A DNA stretch of 64,000 bases from positions 1 through 64,000 of the forward strand of contig JALSOQ010000026.1 of assembly GCA_026986375.1 (NCBI GenBank), given 5' to 3'. The position numbers were made by a program, and so were the translations under genes. The DNA comes from Archaeoglobaceae archaeon (GTDB lineage: Archaea > Halobacteriota > Archaeoglobi > Archaeoglobales > Archaeoglobaceae). Below are positions 17,790 through 28,161 of this stretch, piece by piece. Positions within the stretch are counted from its first letter, which is position 1, and every line of letters starts with the position of its first letter. The notes below the pieces were generated by a model. That model ran no database searches, was not told the origin of the DNA, and saw only the letters and a program-made list of their open reading frames with translations.

Positions 17790-17942
17790 TCAGATTGCAG
17801 GAACCCTCTTCTTCAAAGCCGGAGGACGGGGTTTCATCAAAATCCTGCTACCGCACTTCGTGCACTGAATGAGATTTCTCTCCAAATCGACATCAACTTC
17901 CGCCCCGCAAACGAGGCAGATGTAGGTGCCCAATTCGGACAC
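17790..17942 (-). CDS. rpoP: RNA polymerase subunit P (Rpb12/RpoP)
   Basis: A 50-residue zinc protein of archaeal RNA polymerase, equivalent to eukaryotic Rpb12; it stabilises the assembly platform. It reads (V/M)[12 protein letters not shown], then [20 protein letters not shown], so two CxxC pairs hold the zinc, and it ends KKRVPAI. The start is a GTG at 17942, four bases after the rpl37A stop. The gene is too short for most gene callers. It forms an operon with rpl37A, an arrangement known from other archaea. Confidence 0.92.
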   Translation of the reverse strand: MSELGTYICLVCGAEVDVDLERNLIQCTKCGSRILMKPRPPALKKRVPAI

Positions 17943-17946
17943 CCCC

Positions 17947-18195
17947 TTACCTTCCTATCTGCTCCAAGATCTTCGTTGCAACTGCCGGAACGTAACAGCC
18001 TCCGGCGAACTTGTAACCGCACGCCTTGCACTCCCATATTCCAGTTCCCACCCTTTTGACGGCCTTCTTTCCACACTTCCTGCAGACGTATTTCTGCCTC
18101 TGCAGTTCCTCGATCTTGACGATCATCCTCCTGACTCTCAGCCCGTATCTCGGTCCGAATCTTCCCGCCATCTTGACTTTTTTAGTTCTCGCCAT
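17947..18195 (-). CDS. rpl37ae: 50S ribosomal protein L37Ae (eL43)
   Basis: An 82-residue zinc-binding ribosomal protein of the large subunit. Seen: TKKVKMAGRFGPRYGLRVRR at the N-terminus and four cysteines in CRKC (38, 41) and CKAC (56, 59) that bind zinc. The stop is followed at once by rpoP on the same strand. Confidence 0.95.
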   Translation of the reverse strand: MARTKKVKMAGRFGPRYGLRVRRMIVKIEELQRQKYVCRKCGKKAVKRVGTGIWECKACGYKFAGGCYVPAVATKILEQIGR

Positions 18196-18267
18196 ACTGC
18201 AAATCCCCTCAAAGGAGAATTTAATACTTTCGTAAGCGTTTTAAATTAGATCGAGATCGTGAAGGAT

Positions 18268-19308
18268 ATGTTTCCTCTCATGTGTAAAGCCAACAGAGAA
18301 AATCGGACGATCGACATAGTGAAGAGGAGGGGTGTCATAACCGCCGACAGAGTCCACCTAAAGAAGTATCCGATGGACAATCCCGTCACGATATTCAACG
18401 CTTCTATCATGGTCGAAGAGGACGAGCTAATAGTCTACGGAAGAATTGTAATGGGATACTTCACATACGCGAGTGCGATCGCGGAGTTCAGAGTTCCGAT
18501 AAAGGATATCTTCAACAACCTCTTTACGTGCCACTACACGGCGGAGATAATCCTATACCCGGACAACAGGTTCGACCTATGGGGTGTCGAAGATCCGAGG
18601 GCCTACGAGATAGATGGAAAATGGCTAATAACCTACTGCGGAAGAACGGTCTACTACTTCGATCCATCCATCAGGGTGGAGAGAACCCTTCCGGTCACGG
18701 CCGTTCTCGACAAAGATGGATGGAGAAAGCTGTGCGTTTTCAGAATGCCTGAAAGTTTGAGGAACTTCGTGATAAGCGATAAGAACGCGTTTCTCATCAA
18801 GACAAAAAGAGGATACAAACTACTTCACAGGCTTCACATGAGAGATGAGAAGTTTTACCTGACTATAAGCGACGTTCCCGAAGATGTTCTGAACCTGAAG
18901 GAGTTCTGCGATGTTATCGTCGAAAACACAGCCCTCGTGATGGAGCACGCTAAGTTCGAGGACAAGATAGGATGGGGAACACCACCCATAAAGGTAGATG
19001 GAGAATACTTACTCCTCCTACACGGAGTGGATTCTGAAACGAAGGCCTACAAGGTCTTCGCCATCTTGATGAACGATGAGGGAATGGTAACCGCCGTTAC
19101 ACCCCACTACATAATGGAGCCGAAGGAATGCTACGAGATATACGGAGACAGACCCTTCACAGTATTCCCGTGCGGAGCCCAGTTGCTGGACGACAGCGTG
19201 ATAATATCATACGGAGCGGCCGATTCGGCGATAGGCATTGGGGAAATCGATCTTTCCGAAATAATGTCCATACTCGATTCTAACAGGATCGAATGCTACG
19301 GGGAATGA
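18268..19308 (+). CDS. GH130-like glycoside phosphorylase/hydrolase
   Basis: A 346-residue five-bladed beta-propeller protein of the GH130 family (beta-mannoside phosphorylases and related enzymes). Seen: [20 protein letters not shown] (the conserved ED pair and adjacent strand), DKNAFLI, a [15 protein letters not shown] block and [13 protein letters not shown] near the C-terminus. The substrate is unknown; a mannose or other sugar phosphorolysis role is inferred from the family. I chose the ATG at 18268 because TTTTAAATT (near 18240-18248) lies about 24 bases before it; a GTG at 18259 is possible. The 3' end overlaps aroC by 29 bases. Confidence 0.8.
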   Translation: MFPLMCKANRENRTIDIVKRRGVITADRVHLKKYPMDNPVTIFNASIMVEEDELIVYGRIVMGYFTYASAIAEFRVPIKDIFNNLFTCHYTAEIILYPDNRFDLWGVEDPRAYEIDGKWLITYCGRTVYYFDPSIRVERTLPVTAVLDKDGWRKLCVFRMPESLRNFVISDKNAFLIKTKRGYKLLHRLHMRDEKFYLTISDVPEDVLNLKEFCDVIVENTALVMEHAKFEDKIGWGTPPIKVDGEYLLLLHGVDSETKAYKVFAILMNDEGMVTAVTPHYIMEPKECYEIYGDRPFTVFPCGAQLLDDSVIISYGAADSAIGIGEIDLSEIMSILDSNRIECYGE

Positions 19309-20383
19309 GACCCTGCATCATCATGCAATCGACGATTACCAGAGCTACCATAGATTCGAGCACCGGAATGGCACGGGGAACTATGCAGGGGTCGTGCCTT
19401 CCCCTAACTACGATCGTCTCCTCCTCCATCCTTCTGTAGTTAACCGTCCTCTGAGGTTTCGAAATCGAGGGCGTCGGCTTTATCGCCACCCTTACTACTA
19501 TATCCTCCCCGTTCGAAATTCCTCCCAAAATACCTCCGGCGTTGTTCGAGGCGAATCTGATTTTTCCATCCTTTATAACGATCGGATCGTTGTTCTCGCT
19601 CCCCCTCATCTTAGCCACCTTAAATCCCGCCCCTATTTCCACCCCCTTAACGGCCGGAACGCTCATGAGCGCGAAAGCAAGATATGCGTCGAGCTTTAGG
19701 AAAACCGGCTCTCCCAAGCCCGAAGGTGGATTTTCGACGACGATCTCCGCCACACCTCCGACGCTGTCCCCCTCCGTCTTAGCCTTGAGAATAGCCTCCT
19801 CCATTAGCTTCGCCTTCTCCTCATCCGGACACCTAACGGGATTTCTTTCCGCCCTCTCAATTATCTCGTCCGAACTCATTCCAGAGACATCGCAACTTAT
19901 CCCGGCGATTTCCTTGGTGTAGCCGAACACCCTAACTCCGAATTCGCTCAATATCTTCTTGGCTATTGCTCCGGCCATTACCCTTCCCACAGTCTCCCTC
20001 GCGGAGGCCCTTCCTCCCCCCCTCCAATCCCTTACCCCGAACTTGGCCCAGTATGTAAAGTCCGCATGCCCCGGTCTGAATAGATCCTTAATCTCCTCAT
20101 ACGGCTTGGAATTGACGTCAACGTTTTCGACCATCATGCATATCGGCGTTCCCAAAGTCTTGCCTTCGAAGACGCCCGAAAGTATTATCACCCTGTCCTT
20201 CTCCTTCCTCGGAGAAGAAAGTCTCCCTCCGGGTTTTCTCCTATCCAACTCCTTCTGAATGTCCTCCTCGCTCAACTCCAATCCTGCCGGACATCCGTCC
20301 ACGACGCATCCTACCGCTTTTCCGTGGCTCTCCCCCCAAGTGGTGACTCTGAAGAGATGGCCAAAGGTGTTTCCGATCATCAT
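19280..20383 (-). CDS. aroC: Chorismate synthase
   Basis: Last shikimate pathway step: converts EPSP to chorismate with reduced FMN. The 367-residue protein has [78 protein letters not shown] and the C-terminal [13 protein letters not shown]. Start at 20383 or 20380 (two ATGs in a row), with an AT-rich box (TTAAAAATG on the minus strand) about 25 bases upstream. It is divergent from truD with a 47-base gap. Confidence 0.97.
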   Translation of the reverse strand: MMIGNTFGHLFRVTTWGESHGKAVGCVVDGCPAGLELSEEDIQKELDRRKPGGRLSSPRKEKDRVIILSGVFEGKTLGTPICMMVENVDVNSKPYEEIKDLFRPGHADFTYWAKFGVRDWRGGGRASARETVGRVMAGAIAKKILSEFGVRVFGYTKEIAGISCDVSGMSSDEIIERAERNPVRCPDEEKAKLMEEAILKAKTEGDSVGGVAEIVVENPPSGLGEPVFLKLDAYLAFALMSVPAVKGVEIGAGFKVAKMRGSENNDPIVIKDGKIRFASNNAGGILGGISNGEDIVVRVAIKPTPSISKPQRTVNYRRMEEETIVVRGRHDPCIVPRAIPVLESMVALVIVDCMMMQGLIPRSIRSC

Positions 20384-20430
20384 CGGAAGTAGCTCTAAAA
20401 CATTTTTAAGCTTGCCGTAAAGGTAGGAAG

Positions 20431-21705
20431 GTGAACGTTGAGGAGAAAGTGGGAATAACAACATACGTTACGAAGACGGAGGGAATAGACGGGGACGTGA
20501 AGGTATCCCTCGAAGACTTCTATGTGGAAGAAATAGCCAAGCTGAAGATTGGAGAGGAGGGGAGATTCACGATAATAAGGGTCAAAAAGGTGAACTGGGA
20601 CACGATGAACTTCGTAAGGGCTTTGGCGAACGCTTTGAGGATAAGCCAGAAGAGAATCCATTATGCGGGAACTAAGGATAAGAAGGCTGTAACCGTCCAA
20701 CACTTCGCCATAAGCAGTTTAAGCGATGAAAAGATCGAGAGGTTGAAGAGTTTGAGAATAAAGGATGCGGAAATAGAGGTTCTGGGTAAATCGAATAGGG
20801 ACATTCAGTTGGGGGATCTGATAGGAAACAAGTTCAGAGTTGTCGTCAGGAACGCAAAAAACGGGGACAGAATTAGAAGGATCGAGGAGGAGTTGAGAGA
20901 GAAGGGGACGCCGAACTTCTTCGGCTTGCAGAGGTTCGGCTCCATCAGATTCATAACTCACGAAGTCGGTCTGCACATACTCAAGAGGGATTACGAAACA
21001 GCGTTCTGGACTTACGTCGCAAAGCCCTTCGAGGGAGAAAACGAGGAGGTGAGAAGGATCAGGGAAATTCTGTGGGAAACGAGGGACGCTAAGTTCGGGC
21101 TGAGGGAGTTGCCGAAATACCTTAGATACGAGAGAAATCTACTGCAAAAGCTTAGAGAGGGTAAGAGCGAAAGAGAGGCACTGCTCTCTCTTCCGAAAAA
21201 TCTCAAGATGATGTTCGTTCATGCGTATCAGTCCTACGTTTTCAACAGGGTTCTTTCCGCGAGGATAGAGGAGTTCGGGAATTTGAAGGATGTGGAGAAG
21301 GGGGACTGGGTGGATTTCGTGGAATTCGAGAACGGTTACTACCGCTTTGCGGAAGATTTCGTTAAAGTCGGAGATCACAACTTCAAGAGGGTGAAGTTTC
21401 TTGTGGAGAAGAGGAGAGCCTCCCTCGCGATTCCTCTGCCGGGTTACGAAACGAAGCTCGGCGATGACTGGACTTCGGAAAAGATCAGAGAGTTCTTGGA
21501 GGCGGACGGAATAAGCCTCGAAGATTTTAAGCACGAGTTCGATGAGTTCTCTTCGAAAGGAAGCTTCAGGGTGGCGGACATTCTGATAGAACACACGAAT
21601 CTAAACTTCGAAGCTGGAGATACTATTGTGTTCGAATTCTTTTTGCCTAAGGGTTGCTACGCCACGATATTCTTAAGGGAGTTCGTTAAAAAGCCTTTGA
21701 GCTAA
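20431..21705 (+). CDS. truD: tRNA pseudouridine synthase D
   Basis: Makes pseudouridine 13 in tRNA (archaeal TruD/Pus7, 424 residues). The catalytic aspartate is in [12 protein letters not shown] (Asp83), followed by [11 protein letters not shown] and [10 protein letters not shown], all family signatures. Archaeal TruD/Pus7 carries a large insertion (TRUD domain, about residues 150-320). The start is GTG at 20431 after a purine-rich AGGTAGGAAG, with no nearby ATG in frame. Confidence 0.95.
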   Translation: MNVEEKVGITTYVTKTEGIDGDVKVSLEDFYVEEIAKLKIGEEGRFTIIRVKKVNWDTMNFVRALANALRISQKRIHYAGTKDKKAVTVQHFAISSLSDEKIERLKSLRIKDAEIEVLGKSNRDIQLGDLIGNKFRVVVRNAKNGDRIRRIEEELREKGTPNFFGLQRFGSIRFITHEVGLHILKRDYETAFWTYVAKPFEGENEEVRRIREILWETRDAKFGLRELPKYLRYERNLLQKLREGKSEREALLSLPKNLKMMFVHAYQSYVFNRVLSARIEEFGNLKDVEKGDWVDFVEFENGYYRFAEDFVKVGDHNFKRVKFLVEKRRASLAIPLPGYETKLGDDWTSEKIREFLEADGISLEDFKHEFDEFSSKGSFRVADILIEHTNLNFEAGDTIVFEFFLPKGCYATIFLREFVKKPLS

Positions 21706-21741
21706 CGACAACGATTTTATAATTTTCGTTAAAATCACAAT

Positions 21742-24354
21742 ATGGACGGAATTTCGAGGAGATCGAGTTGGATTGCAATTCTTTTCACCATCATGCTTAT
21801 TCTGACCTACTCCGCATCCTACATATACACCGAATACCTCTGGTTCGAATCCCTCGGATACGGAAATCTGTTTTTGTCCATGCTCATGTATAGGCTGAAG
21901 CTGTTCGCTTTGATCTTTTCGATTTCTCTTTCAATTCTGACGCTCAACGCTTTTATGATAAGGAGGACAATAAACGAGTTCTTAGGCGAGTCCGTTAGGT
22001 ATTACCATATCCTTGACATGTTCGTATCCATCGCGATCGCCTATGCCTTTTCGGAAAGATGGATCGATTTGGTTTATTTCGAAAACAGCGTTGAATTCGG
22101 ATTGAAAGATCCGATATTCGGTATGGACGTTTCATTTTACGTTTTCAAGCTACCCTTCATAAAGCTACTCCTAACGGCGGTATCGGTAACGCTGATATTC
22201 TGCGCGATCTTTGCGGTATCTTACTACGCTTACTTCTTCAGATGGGTGAAAAGCTTCGACGAATTCAAGGAGATATTCCCTCAGGCAGGCTACACTCACG
22301 TGGCAATTCTATCCGCAACAGTCTTCATCCTCATATCCGCCTATCTTTACGTCGCGAGGTTCGACCTCCTCACCTCCCAGCACGGAGTCGTTTCCGGAGC
22401 CGGCTGGACGGAAGTCAACGTTTTAATGCCCCTAATGCTTCTGCTTTCGGTAATCTCCTTAATATTCGCCGGAATCGTATTGCATTTTGGAAGAACGAGC
22501 TTTGAGAGGTTGGCTACGATATTCGTCGCTCTCGGCGTAATAGCGGTTTTCTGCTTGGGATTCGTTCCTTTCACGATCCAGAAGGTGAAAGTGGAACCGA
22601 ACGAGTTGAAAATGGAATGGAAGTTCATAGGATACAGCCTAAACTACACGAGGTTCGCATACGGCCTTTCGGACGTTAAGAGGGTAAGATACAACGTCTC
22701 TTGGAATCTGACGCTCGAAAAAATAGAGAGAGCGAAGGGGACGATCGAAAACATAAGGCTCTGGGATCACAGGCCGTTGAAGGATGTTTACAAGCAACTT
22801 CAGCAGATCAGGCCTTACTACGTCATTCACGATGTCGATGTGGATAGGTATCACATAGGGGGAAGATACGTCCAAGTCATGATCTCCGCAAGAGAACTTT
22901 CGACCGAATTACTGCCGAACGTCGCGAAAACTTGGGTAAACGTCCACCTCATATACACCCACGGATACGGCGTGGTAGCCTCTCCGGTGAACGCGATATC
23001 CAAGGAGGGTCTGCCGGAGTTCATAGTCGAGGACATTCCTCCTAAGGGTGAGATAGAGATAAAACAGCCCCGGATATACTTCGGAGAGATCACGAACGAC
23101 TACGTGATAGTCAACACGAAGCAGAAGGAGTTCGACTACCCGCTGGGGGAGAAAAACGTCTTTACCGAATACGAAGGAAAGGCCGGAGTTAGGCTCAGCG
23201 GAATAAACAGACTACTATTCGCCATGAGGTTCGGAGACTTCAACATAGTTCTGAGCAGATACGTAACTCCGGAAAGCAGAATACTCATCCACAGAAACAT
23301 AATGGATAGGGTTAAGACCATAGCTCCTTTCCTCAAGTTCGACGACGATCCTTATATTGCGGTGATAAACGGAAGGCTCTTCTGGATAATAGACGCATAC
23401 ACCACTCTCAACGACTTCCCATATTCGGCAGTTTACTCGACGAAGTTCGGAAACATAAACTACATCAGAAATCCCGTAAAGGTCTTCGTGGACGCTTACA
23501 ACGGGACTGTCGAGTTCTACATCGTTCAGAAGGAGCCGGTAATCGAGACTCTCGCAAAGGCATTTCCGATATTCAGGGAGAATATGAGCGAAGCTAAGAG
23601 GGAGCACGTTAGATATCCTATAAACCTCTTCGAGATTCAGGCGGAGGTTTATGCAGTGTATCATATGGAGAGTGTCGAGACCTTCTATAACAGAGAGGAC
23701 GTTTGGGATATTCCTCAGGAACTCTTCGAAGGGGTCAGGATCAAGATGGAACCCTACTACGTAATTCTTAGTTTAAACGAAAGGCCGGAATTCGTTTTAA
23801 TGCTACCGTTCACTCCGAAGGGAAGGGAAAACATGATAGCTTGGATGTGCGCGAGGTGCGACGGAAGGCATTACGGAGAGCTTCTGCTTTACGAGTTCCC
23901 GAAGGGTAAGCTAATATACGGGCCGATGCAGATAGAGGCGAGGATAGACCAGAATCCCGAAATTTCGAAGCTCTTCACGCTCTGGGGTCAGATGGGATCC
24001 AGAGTAATAAGGGGCAACCTCCTCGTGATTCCGATAGAGGGATCGATAATTTACGTCGAGCCGGTATATTTGAAGGCGGAGGAGGCCCACATTCCCGAGC
24101 TTAGAGGCGTTATAGTCGCATACAACGATTACCTCGTCATGAAGCCTACGCTGAAGGAGGCCCTTAGCGAGATATTCGGAAAGGAGAAGAGGGTGGTGAA
24201 AACGAAATCCTTGAAGGACATCGTGAGGGAATGCCTAAAAACTTACGAAAGGGCTATGGAAAGCGTTAAGTCCGGAAACTGGAGCGAGTTCGGAAGGATG
24301 CTCGAAAAACTCGGTCGGTTGCTCGAAGCGCTGAACGAGAGTGTCGGGAGATGA
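21742..24354 (+). CDS. UPF0182 family large membrane protein
   Basis: An 870-residue protein of the UPF0182 family (COG1615), found in actinobacteria, cyanobacteria and archaea with no proven function. Seen: about seven membrane helices in the first 290 residues, including YTEYLWFESLGYGNLFLSML and the conserved WTEVNVLMPLM, then a long extracellular region with DHRPLKDVYKQLQQIRPYY and MLPFTPKGRENMIAWM(C)A, both family hallmarks. It starts at the ATG at 21742 after a TATA-like TTTTATAATT. Its stop overlaps the MFS gene start (ATGA), so the two are co-transcribed. Confidence 0.9.
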   Translation: MDGISRRSSWIAILFTIMLILTYSASYIYTEYLWFESLGYGNLFLSMLMYRLKLFALIFSISLSILTLNAFMIRRTINEFLGESVRYYHILDMFVSIAIAYAFSERWIDLVYFENSVEFGLKDPIFGMDVSFYVFKLPFIKLLLTAVSVTLIFCAIFAVSYYAYFFRWVKSFDEFKEIFPQAGYTHVAILSATVFILISAYLYVARFDLLTSQHGVVSGAGWTEVNVLMPLMLLLSVISLIFAGIVLHFGRTSFERLATIFVALGVIAVFCLGFVPFTIQKVKVEPNELKMEWKFIGYSLNYTRFAYGLSDVKRVRYNVSWNLTLEKIERAKGTIENIRLWDHRPLKDVYKQLQQIRPYYVIHDVDVDRYHIGGRYVQVMISARELSTELLPNVAKTWVNVHLIYTHGYGVVASPVNAISKEGLPEFIVEDIPPKGEIEIKQPRIYFGEITNDYVIVNTKQKEFDYPLGEKNVFTEYEGKAGVRLSGINRLLFAMRFGDFNIVLSRYVTPESRILIHRNIMDRVKTIAPFLKFDDDPYIAVINGRLFWIIDAYTTLNDFPYSAVYSTKFGNINYIRNPVKVFVDAYNGTVEFYIVQKEPVIETLAKAFPIFRENMSEAKREHVRYPINLFEIQAEVYAVYHMESVETFYNREDVWDIPQELFEGVRIKMEPYYVILSLNERPEFVLMLPFTPKGRENMIAWMCARCDGRHYGELLLYEFPKGKLIYGPMQIEARIDQNPEISKLFTLWGQMGSRVIRGNLLVIPIEGSIIYVEPVYLKAEEAHIPELRGVIVAYNDYLVMKPTLKEALSEIFGKEKRVVKTKSLKDIVRECLKTYERAMESVKSGNWSEFGRMLEKLGRLLEALNESVGR

Positions 24355-25490
24355 GGCTGGCGGTCATATTCGGAATAACCCTCGTGGGGATCATAGGAGT
24401 TTCCATACTCTCTCCGGCCTTTCCCGAGATAAAGAGAGGTCTGGGGATTTCCGATTTCGAAGTTGCGATGATCGTGACCGCTTTCACCTTACCGGGAATT
24501 TTCTTGGCTCCGGTTGTGGGAATTTTGGCCGATAGATTCGGGAGGAAGAAGGTGGTGGTTCCCTGCCTATTTCTGTTCGGAATCGCCGGAAGCTGTTGCG
24601 CGTTCGTTGATTACAGATCGATGCTCTTTCTTAGGTTTCTGCAGGGAATAGGCGGATCGGCCCTTACCTCTCTGGCGGCGACGCTCATAGGGGACATATA
24701 CGAGGGGGTGGAGAGGGCGAAGGTTTTGGGATACAACGCCGGCGTTTTAAGCTTGGGATTAGCGGGATTTCCTTTTCTGGGAGGAATTTTGGCCGATCTG
24801 AACTGGAGACTGCCGTTTTTAATGTTTGCGATCGCAATTCCCGTTGGAATTATGGCGCTGAAAATCGATTACCCCGACGTCCCGAAGAACGACACGTTGG
24901 CGGGATATTTTTTGGAAAGCCTGAAACTTCTTAGGAGTAGGGAGGTTTTGCTCGGATTTCTGTCAGGATGCGCGGTGTTCGTTATTACTTACGGATCCGT
25001 AACCATATATCTATCATTTCTGCTCGAAGAGAGGTTCGGGTTAACACCGGGACAGAGGGGAATGATAATAGCTATGACTTTCGTTTTCGTAGCGATAATA
25101 GCATCGAACTTGGGCAGGTTCGTCGAAAGGTTGGGAGAAACGGCTACGGTTTCTATAGGTTTCCTCAGCTATTCTCTATCGTTGGCGATGGTTCCCCTTT
25201 CTCCGAACGTTCTATTCGTAGCTCTGGCGATGCTCGTCTTCGGATTCGGGCACGGAACGGTCCTTCCGGCTCTTCAGAATTTGGTCGTATCCATCGCTCC
25301 TACGAAGAACAGAGCTATGGTCACTTCCGCATACGGGTCCATGATTCGAATAGGGCAAACCATCGGCCCGATTTTTGCATCCGAAATAGCTTTGCTCTCA
25401 ATAGATTCCGTATTCTTCGCATCATCCCTCATAGCTCTAACCTTGGCTTTGGTGTGGGGGTGTGGGTATGTTCGTGGTGTTCAGGTGTAG
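24351..25490 (+). CDS. MFS transporter
   Basis: A 379-residue major facilitator protein with about twelve helices. The loop 2-3 motif is GILADRFGRKKVVVP (residues about 58-72), and RFLQGIGGSALTS is the helix 4/motif B segment of drug:H+ antiporters. The substrate is unknown. It overlaps UPF0182 upstream by four bases and the zinc ribbon gene downstream by 23 bases, so the three form one operon. Confidence 0.85.
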   Translation: MRLAVIFGITLVGIIGVSILSPAFPEIKRGLGISDFEVAMIVTAFTLPGIFLAPVVGILADRFGRKKVVVPCLFLFGIAGSCCAFVDYRSMLFLRFLQGIGGSALTSLAATLIGDIYEGVERAKVLGYNAGVLSLGLAGFPFLGGILADLNWRLPFLMFAIAIPVGIMALKIDYPDVPKNDTLAGYFLESLKLLRSREVLLGFLSGCAVFVITYGSVTIYLSFLLEERFGLTPGQRGMIIAMTFVFVAIIASNLGRFVERLGETATVSIGFLSYSLSLAMVPLSPNVLFVALAMLVFGFGHGTVLPALQNLVVSIAPTKNRAMVTSAYGSMIRIGQTIGPIFASEIALLSIDSVFFASSLIALTLALVWGCGYVRGVQV

Positions 25491-25671
25491 GAGATGCGGG
25501 CGTTTCCTTTACGCTAAAGTCGGAGTGAAGCATAGAACGTGCGTCTGCGGGTTCAAAAACGATTTGAGGAAGGTGAGGATTGTAGCGAGGGCCGAAGACG
25601 AAAGGATTGCGGGGGAGATCGTCAGGAAGTTGCAGGGAGAGGGAACGGAATTCAGGAGCTTAGCCCCATAG
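25468..25671 (+). CDS. DUF1922 zinc ribbon protein
   Basis: A 67-residue protein with a rubredoxin-like zinc ribbon: FRCRRCGR near the start and HRTCVCGFK about 20 residues on, followed by a basic helix (KVRIVARAEDERIAGEIVRK). DUF1922 proteins are small archaeal proteins without a known role. I take the ATG at 25468 because the family begins MFVVFRC; a GTG at 25462 is also in frame. The 3' end overlaps the convergent UPF0200/0201 gene by 12 bases. Confidence 0.8.
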   Translation: MFVVFRCRRCGRFLYAKVGVKHRTCVCGFKNDLRKVRIVARAEDERIAGEIVRKLQGEGTEFRSLAP

Positions 25672-26622
25672 GGAATCGACCTCCCTTATCGGCTTTCCGG
25701 CCTTCGTCGGAGGGGCGAGGTAGTCTATGAACTTTCCAATAGGAATTCCGTAAACCTTGAAAGTTACCCTTATTGGAGAGAGTATCGCATCCTCTTCAGC
25801 GAAGTTTATCTTGGAAACGTAGGCGGTCTGTTTGTTGAGCAGGATCGTTATCTCGTTGTCCGTTCTCCCTCTGAATAGTTCGGATCTCGCGGTATCCAGA
25901 ATTCTCTGAATTCTGAGCAACTCCCTGAACTTCCTCAAATCCCAAGCCCTCGCCTTAAGCCTTCCCTCCGAAATCTCCACGTCAGCATCTGGAAAAATGT
26001 TTCTTACCGCCTGAATTACCTTGTCGACGTCCTCGGTTGGATGGATGACGGTCTCTATCTCTATCTCGACCCTTTTGCAGAGTTGCTCCAAAACCGCTCT
26101 AACCTTCTCCTTGAACTCCTCAAGTCCCCCAACGTTCTCTATCGTTATGTTGGCCATTCTCATAGCCTCGCCCATGTTCCAAGAAAGCTCCCTCTCGTCC
26201 CTCGCCTTGAGCTCTTCGATCGTCCTTACATCATCGCTCCTCTTCCTCTTCAAAGCCCTCTGAAACCTGATTTCGAGCGGAGCTTCGATGTTTATCAGAA
26301 CGAAATCCTCCCCAAACTCCTTCTTGAACCTTTCCACTTCGGCGATCCCCCTTATACCGTCCACAACCACAACTCCCGTATCCTTTCCCTTCTCCCTTAT
26401 TATAGGAATGCACCTCTTGGCTATGGCGTCCATCCCCTCCTTCTTCCTCAACTCCTCGGCTATTCTCCCCAAGTTCTCGTCCGTCTGCGGGACTCCCCTC
26501 TTCTTAGCCTCCTCCCTAACCACATCTCCCATGCATACCACGGGAATCCCCATCTCCTTAGCTACGTTGGCGGCGGTGCTCTTACCGCTCAACGGCAAAC
26601 CCACGAACGCTATTACCCTCAT
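25660..26622 (-). CDS. UPF0200/UPF0201 fusion: P-loop nucleotide kinase-like plus UPF0201 domain
   Basis: A 320-residue two-domain protein. The N-terminal domain (about 1-180, UPF0200) is a dephospho-CoA/adenylate kinase-like P-loop with GLPLSGKSTAA, VVVVDGIRG and a lid rich in arginine (RFQRALKRKRSDD). The C-terminal domain (about 185-320, UPF0201) is a compact RNA-binding-like fold seen as a separate protein in most archaea. The same fusion occurs in Archaeoglobus fulgidus, which supports the order assignment. The start is the ATG at 26622 (MRVIAFVGLP). Confidence 0.85.
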   Translation of the reverse strand: MRVIAFVGLPLSGKSTAANVAKEMGIPVVCMGDVVREEAKKRGVPQTDENLGRIAEELRKKEGMDAIAKRCIPIIREKGKDTGVVVVDGIRGIAEVERFKKEFGEDFVLINIEAPLEIRFQRALKRKRSDDVRTIEELKARDERELSWNMGEAMRMANITIENVGGLEEFKEKVRAVLEQLCKRVEIEIETVIHPTEDVDKVIQAVRNIFPDADVEISEGRLKARAWDLRKFRELLRIQRILDTARSELFRGRTDNEITILLNKQTAYVSKINFAEEDAILSPIRVTFKVYGIPIGKFIDYLAPPTKAGKPIREVDSLWG

Positions 26623-26672
26623 GTTCATACGTAAACCGAAAGGGTATTTTTTTGTTGGCATAACCTATCAAC

Positions 26673-27185
26673 ATGAAGTTCGCATACAGACTGCTCCACC
26701 CGAAGGTCGCTTTTCTGCTCGTTACGAAGCACGAAGAAAGGACGAACATCATGACATTAGCTTGGCACACTCCCGTGGAATACGACGTCTTGGCGATAGC
26801 GATAGATAGGGAGAATTACAGCTACGAGCTTCTTTCGAAGTCGAAGGAGTTCACGCTCAACGTTTTGCCCATCAACAGGCTCGACGTGATCTGGAAAGCT
26901 GGAACCATGAGCGGGAGGGACGTGGACAAGATTTCGGAACTCAACATTAAGCTCGAAAGGGGCGTAAAAATCGAAACCCCGCACATAGAGGATGCTATCG
27001 CGTTTTTGGAATGCGCGGTGAGGGACGAGTTGAAGCTTAAAGAGCACTCGCTGATAGTTGCTAAGATAGTTTACGCTTGGGCTGACGGGAGATACTTCGA
27101 GGAGACTTGGAAGGAGGGTTGCGGGGTTCCGATGCACGTTGGAAAGAGGTACTTCACCACGAATTTGAAGCACTATGAGGTGTAA
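26673..27185 (+). CDS. Flavin reductase-like domain protein
   Basis: A 170-residue FMN-binding split-barrel protein of the flavin reductase-like family. Seen: the strand VAFLLVTKHEERTNIMTLAWHTPVEYDV and the segment ENYSYELLSKSKEFTLNVLP, the conserved FMN-binding core. Archaeal members reduce or simply bind FMN; the partner is unknown. AT-rich GGTATTTTTTTG (26642-26653) lies about 25 bases before the ATG at 26673. It overlaps the open frame of the following zinc ribbon gene only if that gene starts early. Confidence 0.8.
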   Translation: MKFAYRLLHPKVAFLLVTKHEERTNIMTLAWHTPVEYDVLAIAIDRENYSYELLSKSKEFTLNVLPINRLDVIWKAGTMSGRDVDKISELNIKLERGVKIETPHIEDAIAFLECAVRDELKLKEHSLIVAKIVYAWADGRYFEETWKEGCGVPMHVGKRYFTTNLKHYEV

Positions 27186-27189
27186 GGGG

Positions 27190-27432
27190 ATGGGTGTGAA
27201 GGATAAAATTCTCGCAAAGTTCAGGTGTCCGAAGTGCGGGAGCACGAGGGGAAGGGTAAAGAAGCTCGCCATGACCGGTGCGGGGCTGTTCGACAGGTGG
27301 ATGGACTGGCAGAGGAACAAATACTACTTCGTCTCGTGCACGAACTGCGGATACACGGAAGTTTACGATGCGGAGGTGCTGGATGGGAGGGATGACATAT
27401 CCGACCTTCTCGACCTGATCTTCGGTAGGTGA
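27190..27432 (+). CDS. Small zinc ribbon protein
   Basis: An 80-residue protein of the stand-alone zinc ribbon, nucleic-acid-binding group. Two CxxC knuckles are spaced by about 35 residues: FRCPKCGSTRGRVKKLAMTG and FVSCTNCGYTEVY. The C-terminus DLLDLIFGR is the acidic/hydrophobic tail common in this group. The ATG at 27190 has AAGGGG just upstream. It follows the flavin reductase-like gene after four bases, so the pair is probably co-transcribed. Function unknown. Confidence 0.75.
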   Translation: MGVKDKILAKFRCPKCGSTRGRVKKLAMTGAGLFDRWMDWQRNKYYFVSCTNCGYTEVYDAEVLDGRDDISDLLDLIFGR

Positions 27433-28161
27433 TCAGAGGATCATGCTTAAGAATTTTCTCGTCCTCTCGTGTTTCGGATTCGTGAATATCTCCTCGGGCG
27501 TCCCCTCCTCCACTATCTTCCCCTTGTCCATGAATATCACCCTGTCCCCCACCTCCCTCGCGAAACCCATCTCGTGGGTGACGACGATCATCGTCATTCC
27601 GTCCCTCGCGAGTTGCCTCATGACGTCCAAAACCTCCTTAACAAGTTCCGGATCGAGAGCGGACGTGACTTCGTCGAACAGCATGACTTCCGGATTCATG
27701 GCCAAAGCCCTCGCTATCGCCACTCTCTGCTGCTGACCACCGGAAAGCTGGTGGGGATAGTGGCTAGCCTTGTCCTCAAGCCCCACCTTCTTCAAAAACC
27801 TCATCGCAATCCTTTCCGCCTCCTCCTTCGGAATCTTCTTCACTACCCTAAGCGGTAGCGTTATGTTCTCTAAAGCGGTTAAATGTGAAAAGAGGTTGAA
27901 CTGCTGGAACACGATGCCTATCCTCTGCCTTATCTTGTTTATGTCCACCTTGGGATCGGTTATTTCCACCCCGTCCAGAATGACCTTGCCCTTCGTAGGC
28001 TCCTCCAGCCTGTTTATGCACCTCAGCAGAGTGGACTTACCACTGCCGGAAGGGCCGATTATTACGACTACCTCTCCCCTATCCACTTCCATGTTTATCC
28101 CTTTGAGCACGTGGAGGTTTCCGAACTTCTTGTGTAGGTCTATTATCTCAAGCAGACTCAT
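27433..28161 (-). CDS. Polar amino acid ABC transporter, ATPase (GlnQ/HisP type)
   Basis: A 242-residue ABC ATPase. Walker A is GPSGSGKST (about 36-44), the signature is [15 protein letters not shown] and Walker B is [12 protein letters not shown], with the switch histidine in VVTHEMGFA. The sequence is of the polar amino acid uptake class. It is the last gene of the operon binding protein - permease - ATPase, overlapping the permease stop by 14 bases. Confidence 0.95.
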   Translation of the reverse strand: MSLLEIIDLHKKFGNLHVLKGINMEVDRGEVVVIIGPSGSGKSTLLRCINRLEEPTKGKVILDGVEITDPKVDINKIRQRIGIVFQQFNLFSHLTALENITLPLRVVKKIPKEEAERIAMRFLKKVGLEDKASHYPHQLSGGQQQRVAIARALAMNPEVMLFDEVTSALDPELVKEVLDVMRQLARDGMTMIVVTHEMGFAREVGDRVIFMDKGKIVEEGTPEEIFTNPKHERTRKFLSMIL

